From an uncultured Bacteroidales bacterium (GTDB taxonomy: Bacteria > Bacteroidota > Bacteroidia > Bacteroidales > Bacteroidaceae), in NCBI GenBank assembly GCA_902802285.1, contig CADCLI010000012.1:1-44630 (forward strand): a stretch of DNA of 44,630 nucleotides, read 5' to 3'. Under the pieces are notes generated by a model. That model worked only from the letters and a program-made list of their open reading frames with translations, did no database searches and was not told the DNA's origin. A program made the translations under genes and the position numbers. Positions 8,280 through 16,176 of the stretch are shown here, one piece after another; position 1 is the stretch's first letter; every line of letters begins with the position of its first letter.

Positions 8280-8325
8280 TTATTATGAAAATGCGCCTTT
8301 AACACAAGACGCATTTTCATAATAA
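8280..8325. repeat. 16-bp perfect inverted repeat between the secreted protein and the FISUMP gene
   Basis: TATTATGAAAATGCG (8281-8295) and CGCATTTTCATAATA (8310-8324) are perfectly complementary, with one more pair outside and a 14-base loop. No T-run follows, so an operator or mRNA leader structure is as likely as a terminator. A degraded copy of this region sits at 11760-11800. Confidence 0.75.
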
Positions 8326-8362
8326 ATCAGTTTAGATAACAGATATACCTATCAATAGCATT

Positions 8363-9451
8363 ATGAGAAATAGAGTCCTCTTGCTTGCATTGACATCCGT
8401 GCTGATGTCACGCGGCATTCCTGCCATTGCCCAGCAGCCACAAAGTGATTCCACAGTTAGCCTTTCGCAACTTACAGCCGATATGATTGAAAAGGTCAAT
8501 ATGACCCATGAGGAATATCGCGAGTTACAAAGGAAATCAATAGAGTCTGAGTATGTCATTGAGATTGGAAAGATTTCTAAAAAAGCAAGGGCAAGACGTG
8601 AAGACAAAGAAAACTACACCAAAAAGACCTATAAAGTATCAGATGGGATAACATTTAAAGAACTGATCACCAGCCTGCCTGGCATTGAAATAGATAAAGC
8701 GGGCAGGTTTATCACAAAAGAAAGGAAAAGCAGTGTAAGCCATATAGGTTTCAATAATCAAATTGTACTTTTTAATGATTCCTATGATCCATATTATACC
8801 AATGATATTAAATTGGTAACAGACCCGATAAGGTCAATAAGTGATTCATCAAGAAATTCCAGTCGTCCCACTTATACAGATGATACAAAACTGAGCACTG
8901 GAACTGTTTATGTACAAATAAAGCAACGGATATACCATGAAGAGTTGACAGATGAGGCAGATATCATAATAGAATATTATCCGGATGTATCCCCAGACCT
9001 GGTTGGTGGCAACTCAGAGTATGTTGACCTGGGCTTGAGTGTAAAATGGGCATCACGTAACGTTGATGCTTACGGACCTGATGAAATGGGTGGATTATAT
9101 TCCTGGAGTGAAGATGACATAGCTCACGTCAAATGGGGTGGCAGTTGGCGCATGCCCACAACAGATCAGATAGATGAACTCATACACAACTGCACATGGA
9201 GCTGGGCGTCAATGAACGGCCAGATAGGTTTCCTGGTAACAAGTAATAAACCCGGTTACACGGACCGCTCCATTTTCCTTCCTTATGCCTTTTTCGGCAC
9301 TTCAGGTGACCTGAGTTACTGGGCTGGTTCTACAGATCCCGACAATCCTGACCGTGCAGCCTGTCTTTGGATTCATTTGTATGATGACTATGTGTTGTCA
9401 GGCTCCTGCTACCGCACCTGGCCAAGTCCGGTCCGTCCCGTCTGCCCGTAA
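8363..9451 (+). CDS. Secreted protein with TonB-plug-like middle and FISUMP-like C-terminal domain
   Basis: 362 residues. The N-terminus (MRNRVLLLALTSVLMSRGIP, then AIAQQ) is a signal peptide. Around residues 90-130, TFKELITSLPGIEIDKAGRF resembles the plug start of Bacteroidetes TonB-dependent receptors (LPGxxVDxxGxI), but no barrel follows. The C-terminal ~145 residues have the FISUMP/major-paralogous pattern: YVDLGLSVKWASRNVDA, GGLYSWSED, GGSWRMPTTDQIDELI and the terminal SPVRPVCP. This domain is common in Bacteroidales surface proteins and its function is not known. The leader plus first 14 codons are duplicated at 11758-11881. The gene is probably transcribed separately, because a 120-base gap with an inverted repeat precedes it. 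Confidence 0.72.
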   Translation: MRNRVLLLALTSVLMSRGIPAIAQQPQSDSTVSLSQLTADMIEKVNMTHEEYRELQRKSIESEYVIEIGKISKKARARREDKENYTKKTYKVSDGITFKELITSLPGIEIDKAGRFITKERKSSVSHIGFNNQIVLFNDSYDPYYTNDIKLVTDPIRSISDSSRNSSRPTYTDDTKLSTGTVYVQIKQRIYHEELTDEADIIIEYYPDVSPDLVGGNSEYVDLGLSVKWASRNVDAYGPDEMGGLYSWSEDDIAHVKWGGSWRMPTTDQIDELIHNCTWSWASMNGQIGFLVTSNKPGYTDRSIFLPYAFFGTSGDLSYWAGSTDPDNPDRAACLWIHLYDDYVLSGSCYRTWPSPVRPVCP

Positions 9452-9789
9452 TTTTTAGTATCTATTTTTGCTCATGTCGCAAATATTTATTCCCTTTGCG
9501 ATATGGAAAACATAGATGCTTTTATTCAAGATGAGATATACTGTGAAATGCTACTAATTAGCACAAATTTTTATAAATGAATTAAAGCCGTAGGTACTCG
9601 ACCAACGGCTCTAATATACTGATGGTTGCGGAGCTTGATGTCATCGCGCCTATATGCCGCTCGGCTTGGTTAGCCAAGACGCTTGCCTAAGCAAGAACTC
9701 ACATCTTGATGCAAAGGAAAGCACTTTTAATTAAACCACCAAACTTTATACCAATAATTTGTGGATTTGGATGGCGTACATTGTACTAT
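9452..9789. other. 338-base gene-free stretch
   Basis: No convincing gene. A 25-codon frame at 9503-9580 (starts MENIDAFIQDE) follows a TCGCAAA/TTTGCGA hairpin and might be a gene remnant. The centre (about 9586-9695) is structured and described separately. The right part is AT-rich with no clear signal. Confidence 0.5.
9586..9720 (-). ncRNA. Structured region, possible IS200/IS605-type right end or small RNA
   Basis: A strong hairpin lies at 9586-9610: AGCCGTAGGT and ACCAACGGCT pair with one A-A mismatch around a 5-base loop. Two short hairpins stand side by side at 9665-9678 (CTTGG/CCAAG) and 9682-9695 (CTTGC/GCAAG). Read on the minus strand the order is two small hairpins, a GC-rich linker, then the ACGGCT hairpin and TTTAATTCA. 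This resembles the layout of an IS200/IS605 TnpB right end, whose transcript is the guide (omega) RNA. No transposase gene is nearby. A free-standing small RNA is equally possible. Confidence 0.3.
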
Positions 9790-10650
9790 CTATAGATAGA
9801 AAGACTTTATAAGGCGTCTTATATATACGCCAAAGAACATCTTCTCAGGGAGACTGCATTTCTGGAATTCATATCTCAGAATCATATCCAGACAGGCAAA
9901 CCTGCCGGCTTGACTGTCAAACTCAGAATGGTCATCGTGACCGGTGTATGCCTTTGCAAAAGCATCCCAGAACAGATGTAGCTGCTGTTCTGTCATGTGG
10001 AAAAAATCCTGAACCTTTTTCATGGGCGCATACACATTGCAGATCTGATAAAGATGGCCCAGGTCAAACATCGGGTCACCATAGCCGAATCGGTCCAGGT
10101 CTATCCATATCGGCTTATCACCTGACAGTACAAGATTTCCCATATTGAAATCACCGTGACTGCAGGTTTTTATGTCCTGTATGGTCAGGGCAAAGTCTTT
10201 GAGTATGCGGCGGTTCTTGCGGCTTACGAACTGTACCTTGTCCAGGGCTCTCATGAGTTGCTCCTTGCGGCTGGGAAAGAAATCCGTGTCACACTGGGTG
10301 CTGAAAAGTATCTTACCGTTGCTGCACATGACCTGTGCCATCTCTTCTATGCGCTGCGGCTCATCGTGACAGATACGTGAAAGGGATTTCTTGTCCTTAA
10401 TGCGGTCCGATATGGTTCCGTACAGATTACCCACCCGTACCATCTCATGCATCTTGGGAGTGGGTAATCCTAACTTCTCAACCGCCCTGGAAACTTCAAA
10501 TTCATGCTTGACAAACTCCAGAGTGTTTATCTGCTTTTTATCTACTTTCAGAATTACATCCGGCTGAGACGGATTCTCATAAGTGAATCCGTTACCCCCT
10601 TGTCCTACTTGGGTCCAAGAGCTCAAATCAATGTTTTTATACTCACTCAT
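9790..10650 (-). CDS. APH-fold phosphotransferase (TIGR02172-like putative kinase)
   Basis: 286 residues with the aminoglycoside phosphotransferase/choline-kinase fold. An ATP-binding lobe begins VGQGGNGFTYENPSQPD, with the lysine in VILKVDK. The catalytic loop is SHGDFNMGNLVL (Brenner motif HGDxxxxN), and the metal site is WIDLDRFGYGDPMFDLGHL. The C-terminal helices are Bacteroidales-like. It resembles TIGR02172, a family of putative kinases of unknown substrate, and need not be a resistance gene. It lies in the accessory stretch, transcribed towards the structured region and separated from the toxin-antitoxin-like pair by about 109 bases. Confidence 0.82.
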   Translation of the reverse strand: MSEYKNIDLSSWTQVGQGGNGFTYENPSQPDVILKVDKKQINTLEFVKHEFEVSRAVEKLGLPTPKMHEMVRVGNLYGTISDRIKDKKSLSRICHDEPQRIEEMAQVMCSNGKILFSTQCDTDFFPSRKEQLMRALDKVQFVSRKNRRILKDFALTIQDIKTCSHGDFNMGNLVLSGDKPIWIDLDRFGYGDPMFDLGHLYQICNVYAPMKKVQDFFHMTEQQLHLFWDAFAKAYTGHDDHSEFDSQAGRFACLDMILRYEFQKCSLPEKMFFGVYIRRLIKSFYL

Positions 10651-10759
10651 AAGCTTAGACAGTCCGTTTTACAATGATGAGATTGTTACTATCGGTAACA
10701 ATATAGTTCGTTTTGCCAAAATTAGCAAAAATCAGCAAGTACAAATGTGTATGAGTATC

Positions 10760-11140
10760 TTATTGTTGGTTCTCATATTGTACCGTAGGTTCTGCTACAC
10801 TTCTTTGTTCTGGTTCAAAAGATGGGTACTCGCAAACATAGGTAAGTGCCGATTTTATCAGATCAATTTCCAGAGCCGATTCAATCTTGGATATGGTTTC
10901 TAAACTTAGGTTTTCTTTACCCTTTAGGACCTTTGATACATATTGTTGAGAACATTCCATCTTTTGTGCCAAAGATATTTGAGTCATATTGAGCTCATCC
11001 ATTCTTGACAACATCCTGATAGCAATAAATTGTGAATAGCGGAGCCATTCCCTGTTCGTTCTGCGCCACTCAGCCTCCTCCTTCCAATGCGATGGAGTTT
11101 CAGACTGATGTGCCTTAAGATAATCTATTACCTTGTTCAT
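10760..11140 (-). CDS. XRE-family HTH protein, probable antitoxin
   Basis: 126 residues. A helical N-terminal part (WKEEAEWRRTNREWLRYSQF) precedes an XRE/Cro helix-turn-helix near residues 50-92 (LNMTQISLAQKMECSQQYV, then SKVLKGKENLSLETISKIES). The C-terminal tail is polar and probably disordered. The start codon overlaps the stop of the gene upstream (ATGA-type overlap at 11137-11140), so the two are translationally coupled. HigA-like antitoxins have this domain and are usually encoded after their toxin, as here. It would bind both the toxin and the promoter region upstream of 11679. Confidence 0.82.
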   Translation of the reverse strand: MNKVIDYLKAHQSETPSHWKEEAEWRRTNREWLRYSQFIAIRMLSRMDELNMTQISLAQKMECSQQYVSKVLKGKENLSLETISKIESALEIDLIKSALTYVCEYPSFEPEQRSVAEPTVQYENQQ

Positions 11141-11679
11141 AGCGTTTGAATTAAGTCAATAAAACCTTCAGTATCAACTACTCCTTCCGATATCAAATGA
11201 TTTCGGACAATTTCCATCTTCTGCAACTCGGCAAGCGTGTGTTCTCTTTCTTGCATAGTAGCAGTAAGTTTAATTGCACCACCTGTAATGATATATGTAC
11301 TCTCACCAACTTTAATGGCATATATACGCAACCAGGAACTGTGTCGCACCGGTTCGCCTTTTGCTTTCTCTTTTCCCAATAATACATCGCCTGTCCTTGA
11401 TGGCTCGAGCGGTCTGAATACTTGTTCCAGGTTTGACTCTAATGCCAAATCCAAAATCAGGCACTGTAATTTGTCGGCATTGTCAATGGTCTCGTATATA
11501 GCCTTATCAATATTTGTAATCTTAAAGTGTTCATTCAGGTCATTCTTGTTCTGAAAGAAGAAATCACGTAGCCAAATAGGATCACTCCATTTGTCAAATG
11601 CCTGATAAAAAGCATTCTCCTCTTCACCATCATATCTGACTGCCCACAAACTGTCTGGTATTATTAAATCAAAAGTCAT
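11137..11679 (-). CDS. Uncharacterised protein, candidate toxin partner of the XRE gene
   Basis: 180 residues; no family was recognised with certainty. The N-terminus (MTFDLIIPDSLWAVRYDGEE) is followed by a helical region, then SSWLRIYAIKVGESTYIITG and GGAIKLTATMQEREHTLAEL, and the end is a short helix. The RIYAIKV...YIITGGAIKLT core plus the closing helices recall RelE/HigB-like folds, where a strand pair carries the RNase surface. At 180 residues it is longer than typical HigB (about 90-110). The toxin role is inferred from the coupled order toxin then XRE antitoxin. It may instead be a regulatory partner. Confidence 0.6.
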   Translation of the reverse strand: MTFDLIIPDSLWAVRYDGEEENAFYQAFDKWSDPIWLRDFFFQNKNDLNEHFKITNIDKAIYETIDNADKLQCLILDLALESNLEQVFRPLEPSRTGDVLLGKEKAKGEPVRHSSWLRIYAIKVGESTYIITGGAIKLTATMQEREHTLAELQKMEIVRNHLISEGVVDTEGFIDLIQTL

Positions 11680-11695
11680 ATTACATCTGTTTTTG

Positions 11696-11703
11696 CAAAG
11701 ATA
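11696..11703 (-). promoter_or_regulatory. TAnnTTTG promoter box for the toxin-antitoxin-like pair
   Basis: On the minus strand the sequence reads TATCTTTG, 16 bases before the start codon at 11679. A dyad with arms ACAAC/GTTGT at 11718-11733 lies just upstream and could be the XRE operator. Confidence 0.5.
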
Positions 11704-11757
11704 TATATTATTTTAATACAACCTATGAGTTGTGTCAAAAAATAAGGGTATTTTGTG

Positions 11758-11935
11758 AGTATGAAAATTTGCCTTTAATACAAGAAGCTTTTTCACTATA
11801 AATCAGTTTAGATAGTGAACAGACCAAATTAATAGTATTATGAGAAAGAAAGACCTTTTGCTTGCATTGACATCCGTGCTGCTTTGGAGGATCCCGTTAA
11901 AAACGGCGCTTCGTTTAACGGTTAGACACCTTTAG
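11758..11935 (+). pseudogene. Truncated duplicate of the leader and signal peptide of the 8363 gene
   Basis: The stretch 11760-11881 closely follows 8285-8404: the decayed inverted-repeat region, the shared AAATCAGTTTAGATA, and then ATGAGAAA and CTTGCATTGACATCCGTGCT. An ATG at 11840 starts MRKKDLLLALTSVLL, matching the signal peptide MRNRVLLLALTSVLM. Homology stops at about 11881, exactly where the interspersed repeat begins. The frame then runs through the repeat to a stop at 11933-11935. No body of the gene remains before mutS. This is a remnant of a paralogue, lost by deletion or interrupted by the repeat. Confidence 0.78.
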
Positions 11936-12068
11936 GTGGCTAAGACGGAGGCGTTCGCCGTTTAGGGTCCGGAAGGGAGGCCTTTTGCGTAGCAAAATAA
12001 AATAAGGCTGGGCTACGCACAGCGTAGCCTCGGAGCGTTGTGTCCCCAACCCCTATAGTCCTGCAGGG
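11888..12068 (+). repeat. Interspersed hairpin-rich repeat, copy A
   Basis: Segments shared in order with copy C (40404-40675, opposite strand) are CCCGTTAAnAACGGC, GTTAGACACCTTnAGGTGGC, GCCGTTTAGGG and GTAGCCnnGGA followed by CGTTG. The last part, through CCCCAACCCC and TAGTCCTGC, is shared with copy B (23774-23873). Internal hairpins are CCGTTAAAAACGG, CACCTTTAGGTG and a perfect 8-bp stem GGCTACGC/GCGTAGCC (12011-12029). No coding potential is seen. It fills the gap between the pseudogene fragment and the 3' end of mutS. Confidence 0.75.
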
Positions 12069-12069
12069 C

Positions 12070-14691
12070 TTACTTGCCTTTCAGGATCGTTTTGATGTCG
12101 TTGAGTTTGTTCAGGGCCTCGATGGGGGTGAGGTTGTTGACATCGATTGAGAGCAGCTGGTCGCGGATCTGGCAGAGCACGGGGTCATCCAGCTGGAAGA
12201 AACTCATCTGCAAGCCTTCGCGGTGCTGACCGGTCTCTACGCTGGGACGGGATATGCTCTTGTCACTTCCGCTCTCCTCCATCTCCTTGAGTATGGTGCC
12301 GGCGCGCTTTACTATGCTGCGGGGCATTCCGGCCATCTCGGCCACGTGGATACCGAACGAGTGTTCCGAGCCTCCGGGCACCAGTTTGCGCAGGAAAAGC
12401 ACCTTTCCATCGGTCTCTTTTACCGATACGTTATAGTTGCGGATGCGCGGGAATGACTGCGCCATCTCATTAAGTTCGTGATAGTGGGTGGCAAAGAGCG
12501 TACGGGCGTGGGCCGATGGGTGCTCGTGGATATATTCAACGATTGCCCACGCGATGGATATGCCATCGTAAGTGGAAGTTCCGCGGCCAAGCTCGTCAAA
12601 TAGCACCAGGCTGCGGGCTGTCAGGTTGTTCAGGATGCTGGCGGCCTCAGTCATCTCGACCATAAAGGTAGATTCACCGGCCGATATGTTATCGCTGGCT
12701 CCCACGCGGGTGAATATGCGGTCCACAAGGCCGATGCGTGCACTGTCGGCCGGGACATAGCAGCCCATCTGGGCAAGCAGGGTAATAAGTGCGGTCTGAC
12801 GCAGGAGTGCTGATTTACCCGCCATATTTGGACCGGTTATGATAAGTATCTGCTCCTTGTCGCTGTCAATATAGACGTTGTTAGAGATGTAACTCTCACC
12901 CGGTGCCATCTGGGTCTCAATGACCGGATGACGACCCTCTTTGATGTCTATTATCTGACTCTCGTCAACCACCGGACGGACGTAACGGTGCTCGCGAGCC
13001 ACGCGGGCAAAGGATAGCAGGCAGTCTATGCGGCTCACCTGGGCTGCATTGACCTGGATAGCGGGAACATACTCCAGAATAGACTGGGCAAGACCGGCAA
13101 AAATCTGCGATTCCAGCGCAAGAATCCGGTCCTCGGCCCCAAGGATCTTCTCCTCATACTCCTTGAGTTCCGGAGTGATGTAACGCTCGGCGTTTACCAG
13201 CGTCTGCTTACGAATCCAATCGGCAGGCACCTTGTCCTTGAATGTGTTGCGCACCTCAAGGTAGTAGCCGAACACGTTGTTGTATGCAATCTTGAGGCTG
13301 GAGATGCCGGTCTGCTCGGCCTCACGCTGCTGTATCTGCATCAGGTAGTCTTTGCCGCTGTAGGCAATGCTGCGCAGCTCGTCCAGCTGGGCATCGATTC
13401 CATCGGCTATTACACCGCCTTTGCTTATCAGCAGCGGGGTATCGGGACGTATGGTACGGATGATATTGTCGCGCAGGGTCTCACACAGGTCTATCTTCTG
13501 GCCTACCTCTCGCAGCTGTGGGTTCTCGGAGGCATCGCATATCAGCTTGATGGGCTCCAGCTGCTTGAGTGCCATACCGAGTGAGAGTACCTCACGCGGG
13601 TTGATTCGGCCCACGGCAGCCTTCGATACCAGGCGCTCCAGGTCTCCCATGCGCTGCAGGGCATCGGTAAGGGCATCGGCCGTATCGGGATAGCGGAACA
13701 GATGGTCCACTACATCCAGACGGTTGTTGATGGCGGCGGTATCCTTGAGCGGGAAGAGCATCCAGCGGCGCAGCAGACGCGCTCCCATGGGCGATGACGT
13801 ATGGTCAATGACCTGCAGCAGCGACACTCCGTCCTCATTGTTTGATGATATAAGCTCCAGGTTGCGTACCGTAAACTTGTCCAGACGCACGTAACGCTCC
13901 TCATCAATCAGGCGGATGGATGATATGTGGCCGATGTTGTTGTGCAGGGTCTCTGCCAGATATTCCAGTATGGCGCCGGCGGCCACCTTACCGTTCTGCA
14001 GGTGGTCCACACCGAATCCCTTGAGGTTGCGCACATGGAAGTGGCGGTTGAGTTTCTCGCGGGCAAAATCCTGGGTAAAGACCCAGTCATCAAGTTCACG
14101 CAGGCAGTAACGGGGGCCGAATGACTGCTCAAACTGCTGCCGGCGACCGCGCTCAATGAGCGTCTCCTTGGGTGCAAAGTTGGAGAGCAGTTTGTCTATA
14201 TGGTCGGCCGGGCCCTCGGCTATGAGATATTCACCGGTGGATATGTCCAGAAACGATATGCCCCACGCGCCCTTGCCAAAGTGAACAGCTGCAAGGAAAT
14301 TGTTCTCCTTGTTCTGCAGCACATTGTCACTCATGGCTACACCGGGCGTAACCAGTTCGGTAATGCCGCGTTTTACGAGTGTCTTGGTAAGTTTGGGATC
14401 CTCCAGCTGGTCACAGATAGCCACACGGCGGCCGGCACGTATCAGCTTGGGCAGATAGACATCGAGAGCATGATGGGGGAAACCAGCCATCTCAAGAGCG
14501 GCGGCTCCGTTCTTGCCGTTGTTGCGGCGGGTCAGGGTTATGCCCAGTATCTCACTGGCCTGGACGGCATCCTGTGCGTATGTCTCATAAAAATCTCCGC
14601 ATCGGAACAGCAGTACGGCATCGGGATGTTTCTCCTTGAGGCTGTAGAACTGCCGCATCATGGGCGTTTCATCGGGCTTGCTCTGTGACAT
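12070..14691 (-). CDS. mutS: DNA mismatch repair protein MutS
   Basis: 873 residues, full length for MutS1. The mismatch-reading Phe-X-Glu motif is intact (F34-Y35-E36 in RCGDFYETY). The C-terminal ATPase has Walker [15 protein letters not shown] near residue 620, [17 protein letters not shown], Walker [17 protein letters not shown] and the histidine switch [10 protein letters not shown]. The C-terminal helix-turn-helix dimerisation tail is present. MutS scans DNA for mispairs and recruits MutL. Its start codon immediately follows the stop of the GltS-like gene, with no bases between, so the two are cotranscribed; the combination is probably incidental. Confidence 0.98.
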   Translation of the reverse strand: MSQSKPDETPMMRQFYSLKEKHPDAVLLFRCGDFYETYAQDAVQASEILGITLTRRNNGKNGAAALEMAGFPHHALDVYLPKLIRAGRRVAICDQLEDPKLTKTLVKRGITELVTPGVAMSDNVLQNKENNFLAAVHFGKGAWGISFLDISTGEYLIAEGPADHIDKLLSNFAPKETLIERGRRQQFEQSFGPRYCLRELDDWVFTQDFAREKLNRHFHVRNLKGFGVDHLQNGKVAAGAILEYLAETLHNNIGHISSIRLIDEERYVRLDKFTVRNLELISSNNEDGVSLLQVIDHTSSPMGARLLRRWMLFPLKDTAAINNRLDVVDHLFRYPDTADALTDALQRMGDLERLVSKAAVGRINPREVLSLGMALKQLEPIKLICDASENPQLREVGQKIDLCETLRDNIIRTIRPDTPLLISKGGVIADGIDAQLDELRSIAYSGKDYLMQIQQREAEQTGISSLKIAYNNVFGYYLEVRNTFKDKVPADWIRKQTLVNAERYITPELKEYEEKILGAEDRILALESQIFAGLAQSILEYVPAIQVNAAQVSRIDCLLSFARVAREHRYVRPVVDESQIIDIKEGRHPVIETQMAPGESYISNNVYIDSDKEQILIITGPNMAGKSALLRQTALITLLAQMGCYVPADSARIGLVDRIFTRVGASDNISAGESTFMVEMTEAASILNNLTARSLVLFDELGRGTSTYDGISIAWAIVEYIHEHPSAHARTLFATHYHELNEMAQSFPRIRNYNVSVKETDGKVLFLRKLVPGGSEHSFGIHVAEMAGMPRSIVKRAGTILKEMEESGSDKSISRPSVETGQHREGLQMSFFQLDDPVLCQIRDQLLSIDVNNLTPIEALNKLNDIKTILKGK

Positions 14692-16110
14692 TTATTTCTT
14701 GCGTTTACGGAAAAGGAACAGGGTTGCTACAATAAACAGCGTACTCAAAACACCCAGCGTAATGAGTGTGGCATTCATACCTTTGGGTGCAAACCCCATC
14801 AGGAGCAGCACCGGGAATCCCATTATCATGGCGGGGATGTTCTGCAGCACCAGGTTGTTGGCGGCTGGAGTCTGATAGCGCGGATCTATCTCACGCAGCA
14901 GTATCATACCGTTGCTGGCGGTTCCGGTCAGCATGCCGAACATAGAGAAGAAACCCTCGTACTTGTAATCGGGATATATGCGGAACGATACCCATCTCAC
15001 ATACACGAATGTTGCTATGGCGCCGAATATGCAGACCAGTGTAAGCGGCAGCCAGATGGACTTGAGGTTCTCAAAGCTGATGGCGGCGGTTCCGGCCACA
15101 ATCATGACATCAAATGAGAATCCGCTTACGCGGTTCAGGAGGAACTCGTTCAGGTACTCGCGGGTCATCCAGCCACGCTTGCGCAGACCGCGGATAACGA
15201 TCTTGACCAGTGATCCGAACAGTATGCCCCAGAAGAAGTTGAATCCGTAAACCAACGGCTTGAGAGTCTTCTCGCCAAAGTTACCCAAGTCCAGACTGCC
15301 TATCAGTGACATGAGCAGCCAGACTAGGAAATAGGTAAGCAACACTATACTCACCACGATGGTCAGTTTATCCACGGACTCTGAATGCGGCAGGTCATTT
15401 TCCTGCTCATAGTCCTTAAGGGTATGACGGCTCTCTGAAACATTCTCATGTATCGTAAGTCTCTTTTTGCGGTTAAGGATGTTCATATATATCACGCCCA
15501 CAACGCTGCCAACCAGGAATCCGATAGCCGCGATGGAAAGGCCGAAATCTATGCCGTGGAACGTGATTTCCTGATCGGCTGCGGCCATCTGATATATGGT
15601 ACCGAAATTCAGTGCCTGACCGGGACCCTGTCCGTAACCCATAGGCAGCAGCAGACCACCGGAGTAGAATATGTCATGCCCGGCCGACGGGTTTCGCCAC
15701 CAAAGGAACATAGGGATGGTGATAAGCAGACCTATTATGCCCTGGATCATGTATGTGGCGATGGTCAGCGTACCGGTATCTATGACCGTACGGGTATTGG
15801 CTCTGTCGGTCTCCTTTGACGGACGCAGTGACATTGAGATGAATCCTATAGCCAGTGCATGATAGGTGACGGTCTCCATGAAACGCTTGTCGATAACGCC
15901 GTTGAAATCGGCCCAAATCTTAAACAGCAGTATTATAAGACCGCCCAGCAGAGCCGACGGAATGAGGCTGCGGCGCAGCACCTTTACTTTACGGCGGAGT
16001 ATGTTTCCGGCCAGGACCGCCAAGGCAATGATAAAGACCTGAACGAGTGTGCTCCACACCTCAGGCGCAGCGAACGATGTCACTGCTATTCCGTTTGCTG
16101 ATAGAATCAT
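14692..16110 (-). CDS. Sodium/glutamate symporter family (GltS-like) transporter
   Basis: 472 residues with about eleven to twelve hydrophobic segments and no signal peptide. GltS-type features are the first helix pair (LVQVFIIALAVLAGNILRR), the glycine-rich reentrant stretch GGLLLPMGYGQGPGQALNFG, and a second one near GMLTGTASNGMILLREIDP. GltS proteins import glutamate with sodium ions across the inner membrane. A charged central loop (about residues 210-245) separates the two repeats. The substrate is inferred from family resemblance only. It lies 66 bases after tcdA and directly abuts mutS. Confidence 0.86.
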   Translation of the reverse strand: MILSANGIAVTSFAAPEVWSTLVQVFIIALAVLAGNILRRKVKVLRRSLIPSALLGGLIILLFKIWADFNGVIDKRFMETVTYHALAIGFISMSLRPSKETDRANTRTVIDTGTLTIATYMIQGIIGLLITIPMFLWWRNPSAGHDIFYSGGLLLPMGYGQGPGQALNFGTIYQMAAADQEITFHGIDFGLSIAAIGFLVGSVVGVIYMNILNRKKRLTIHENVSESRHTLKDYEQENDLPHSESVDKLTIVVSIVLLTYFLVWLLMSLIGSLDLGNFGEKTLKPLVYGFNFFWGILFGSLVKIVIRGLRKRGWMTREYLNEFLLNRVSGFSFDVMIVAGTAAISFENLKSIWLPLTLVCIFGAIATFVYVRWVSFRIYPDYKYEGFFSMFGMLTGTASNGMILLREIDPRYQTPAANNLVLQNIPAMIMGFPVLLLMGFAPKGMNATLITLGVLSTLFIVATLFLFRKRKK

Positions 16111-16176
16111 AACGATATCTTTTGGAAACTCAAAGATAATGGATTTTTTATCCCGATGCCAATCCTTTCTGCAGTT

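Noticed and set aside
9586-9720. Retron non-coding RNA
   Set aside because: No reverse transcriptase gene is nearby and no long complementary a1/a2 ends were found.
9790-10650. Aminoglycoside resistance gene
   Set aside because: The APH fold is clear, but the sequence is closer to the broad TIGR02172-type kinases of unknown substrate.
14200-14688. 162-codon plus-strand frame opposite mutS
   Set aside because: Shadow of mutS, with no start signal or protein-like composition.
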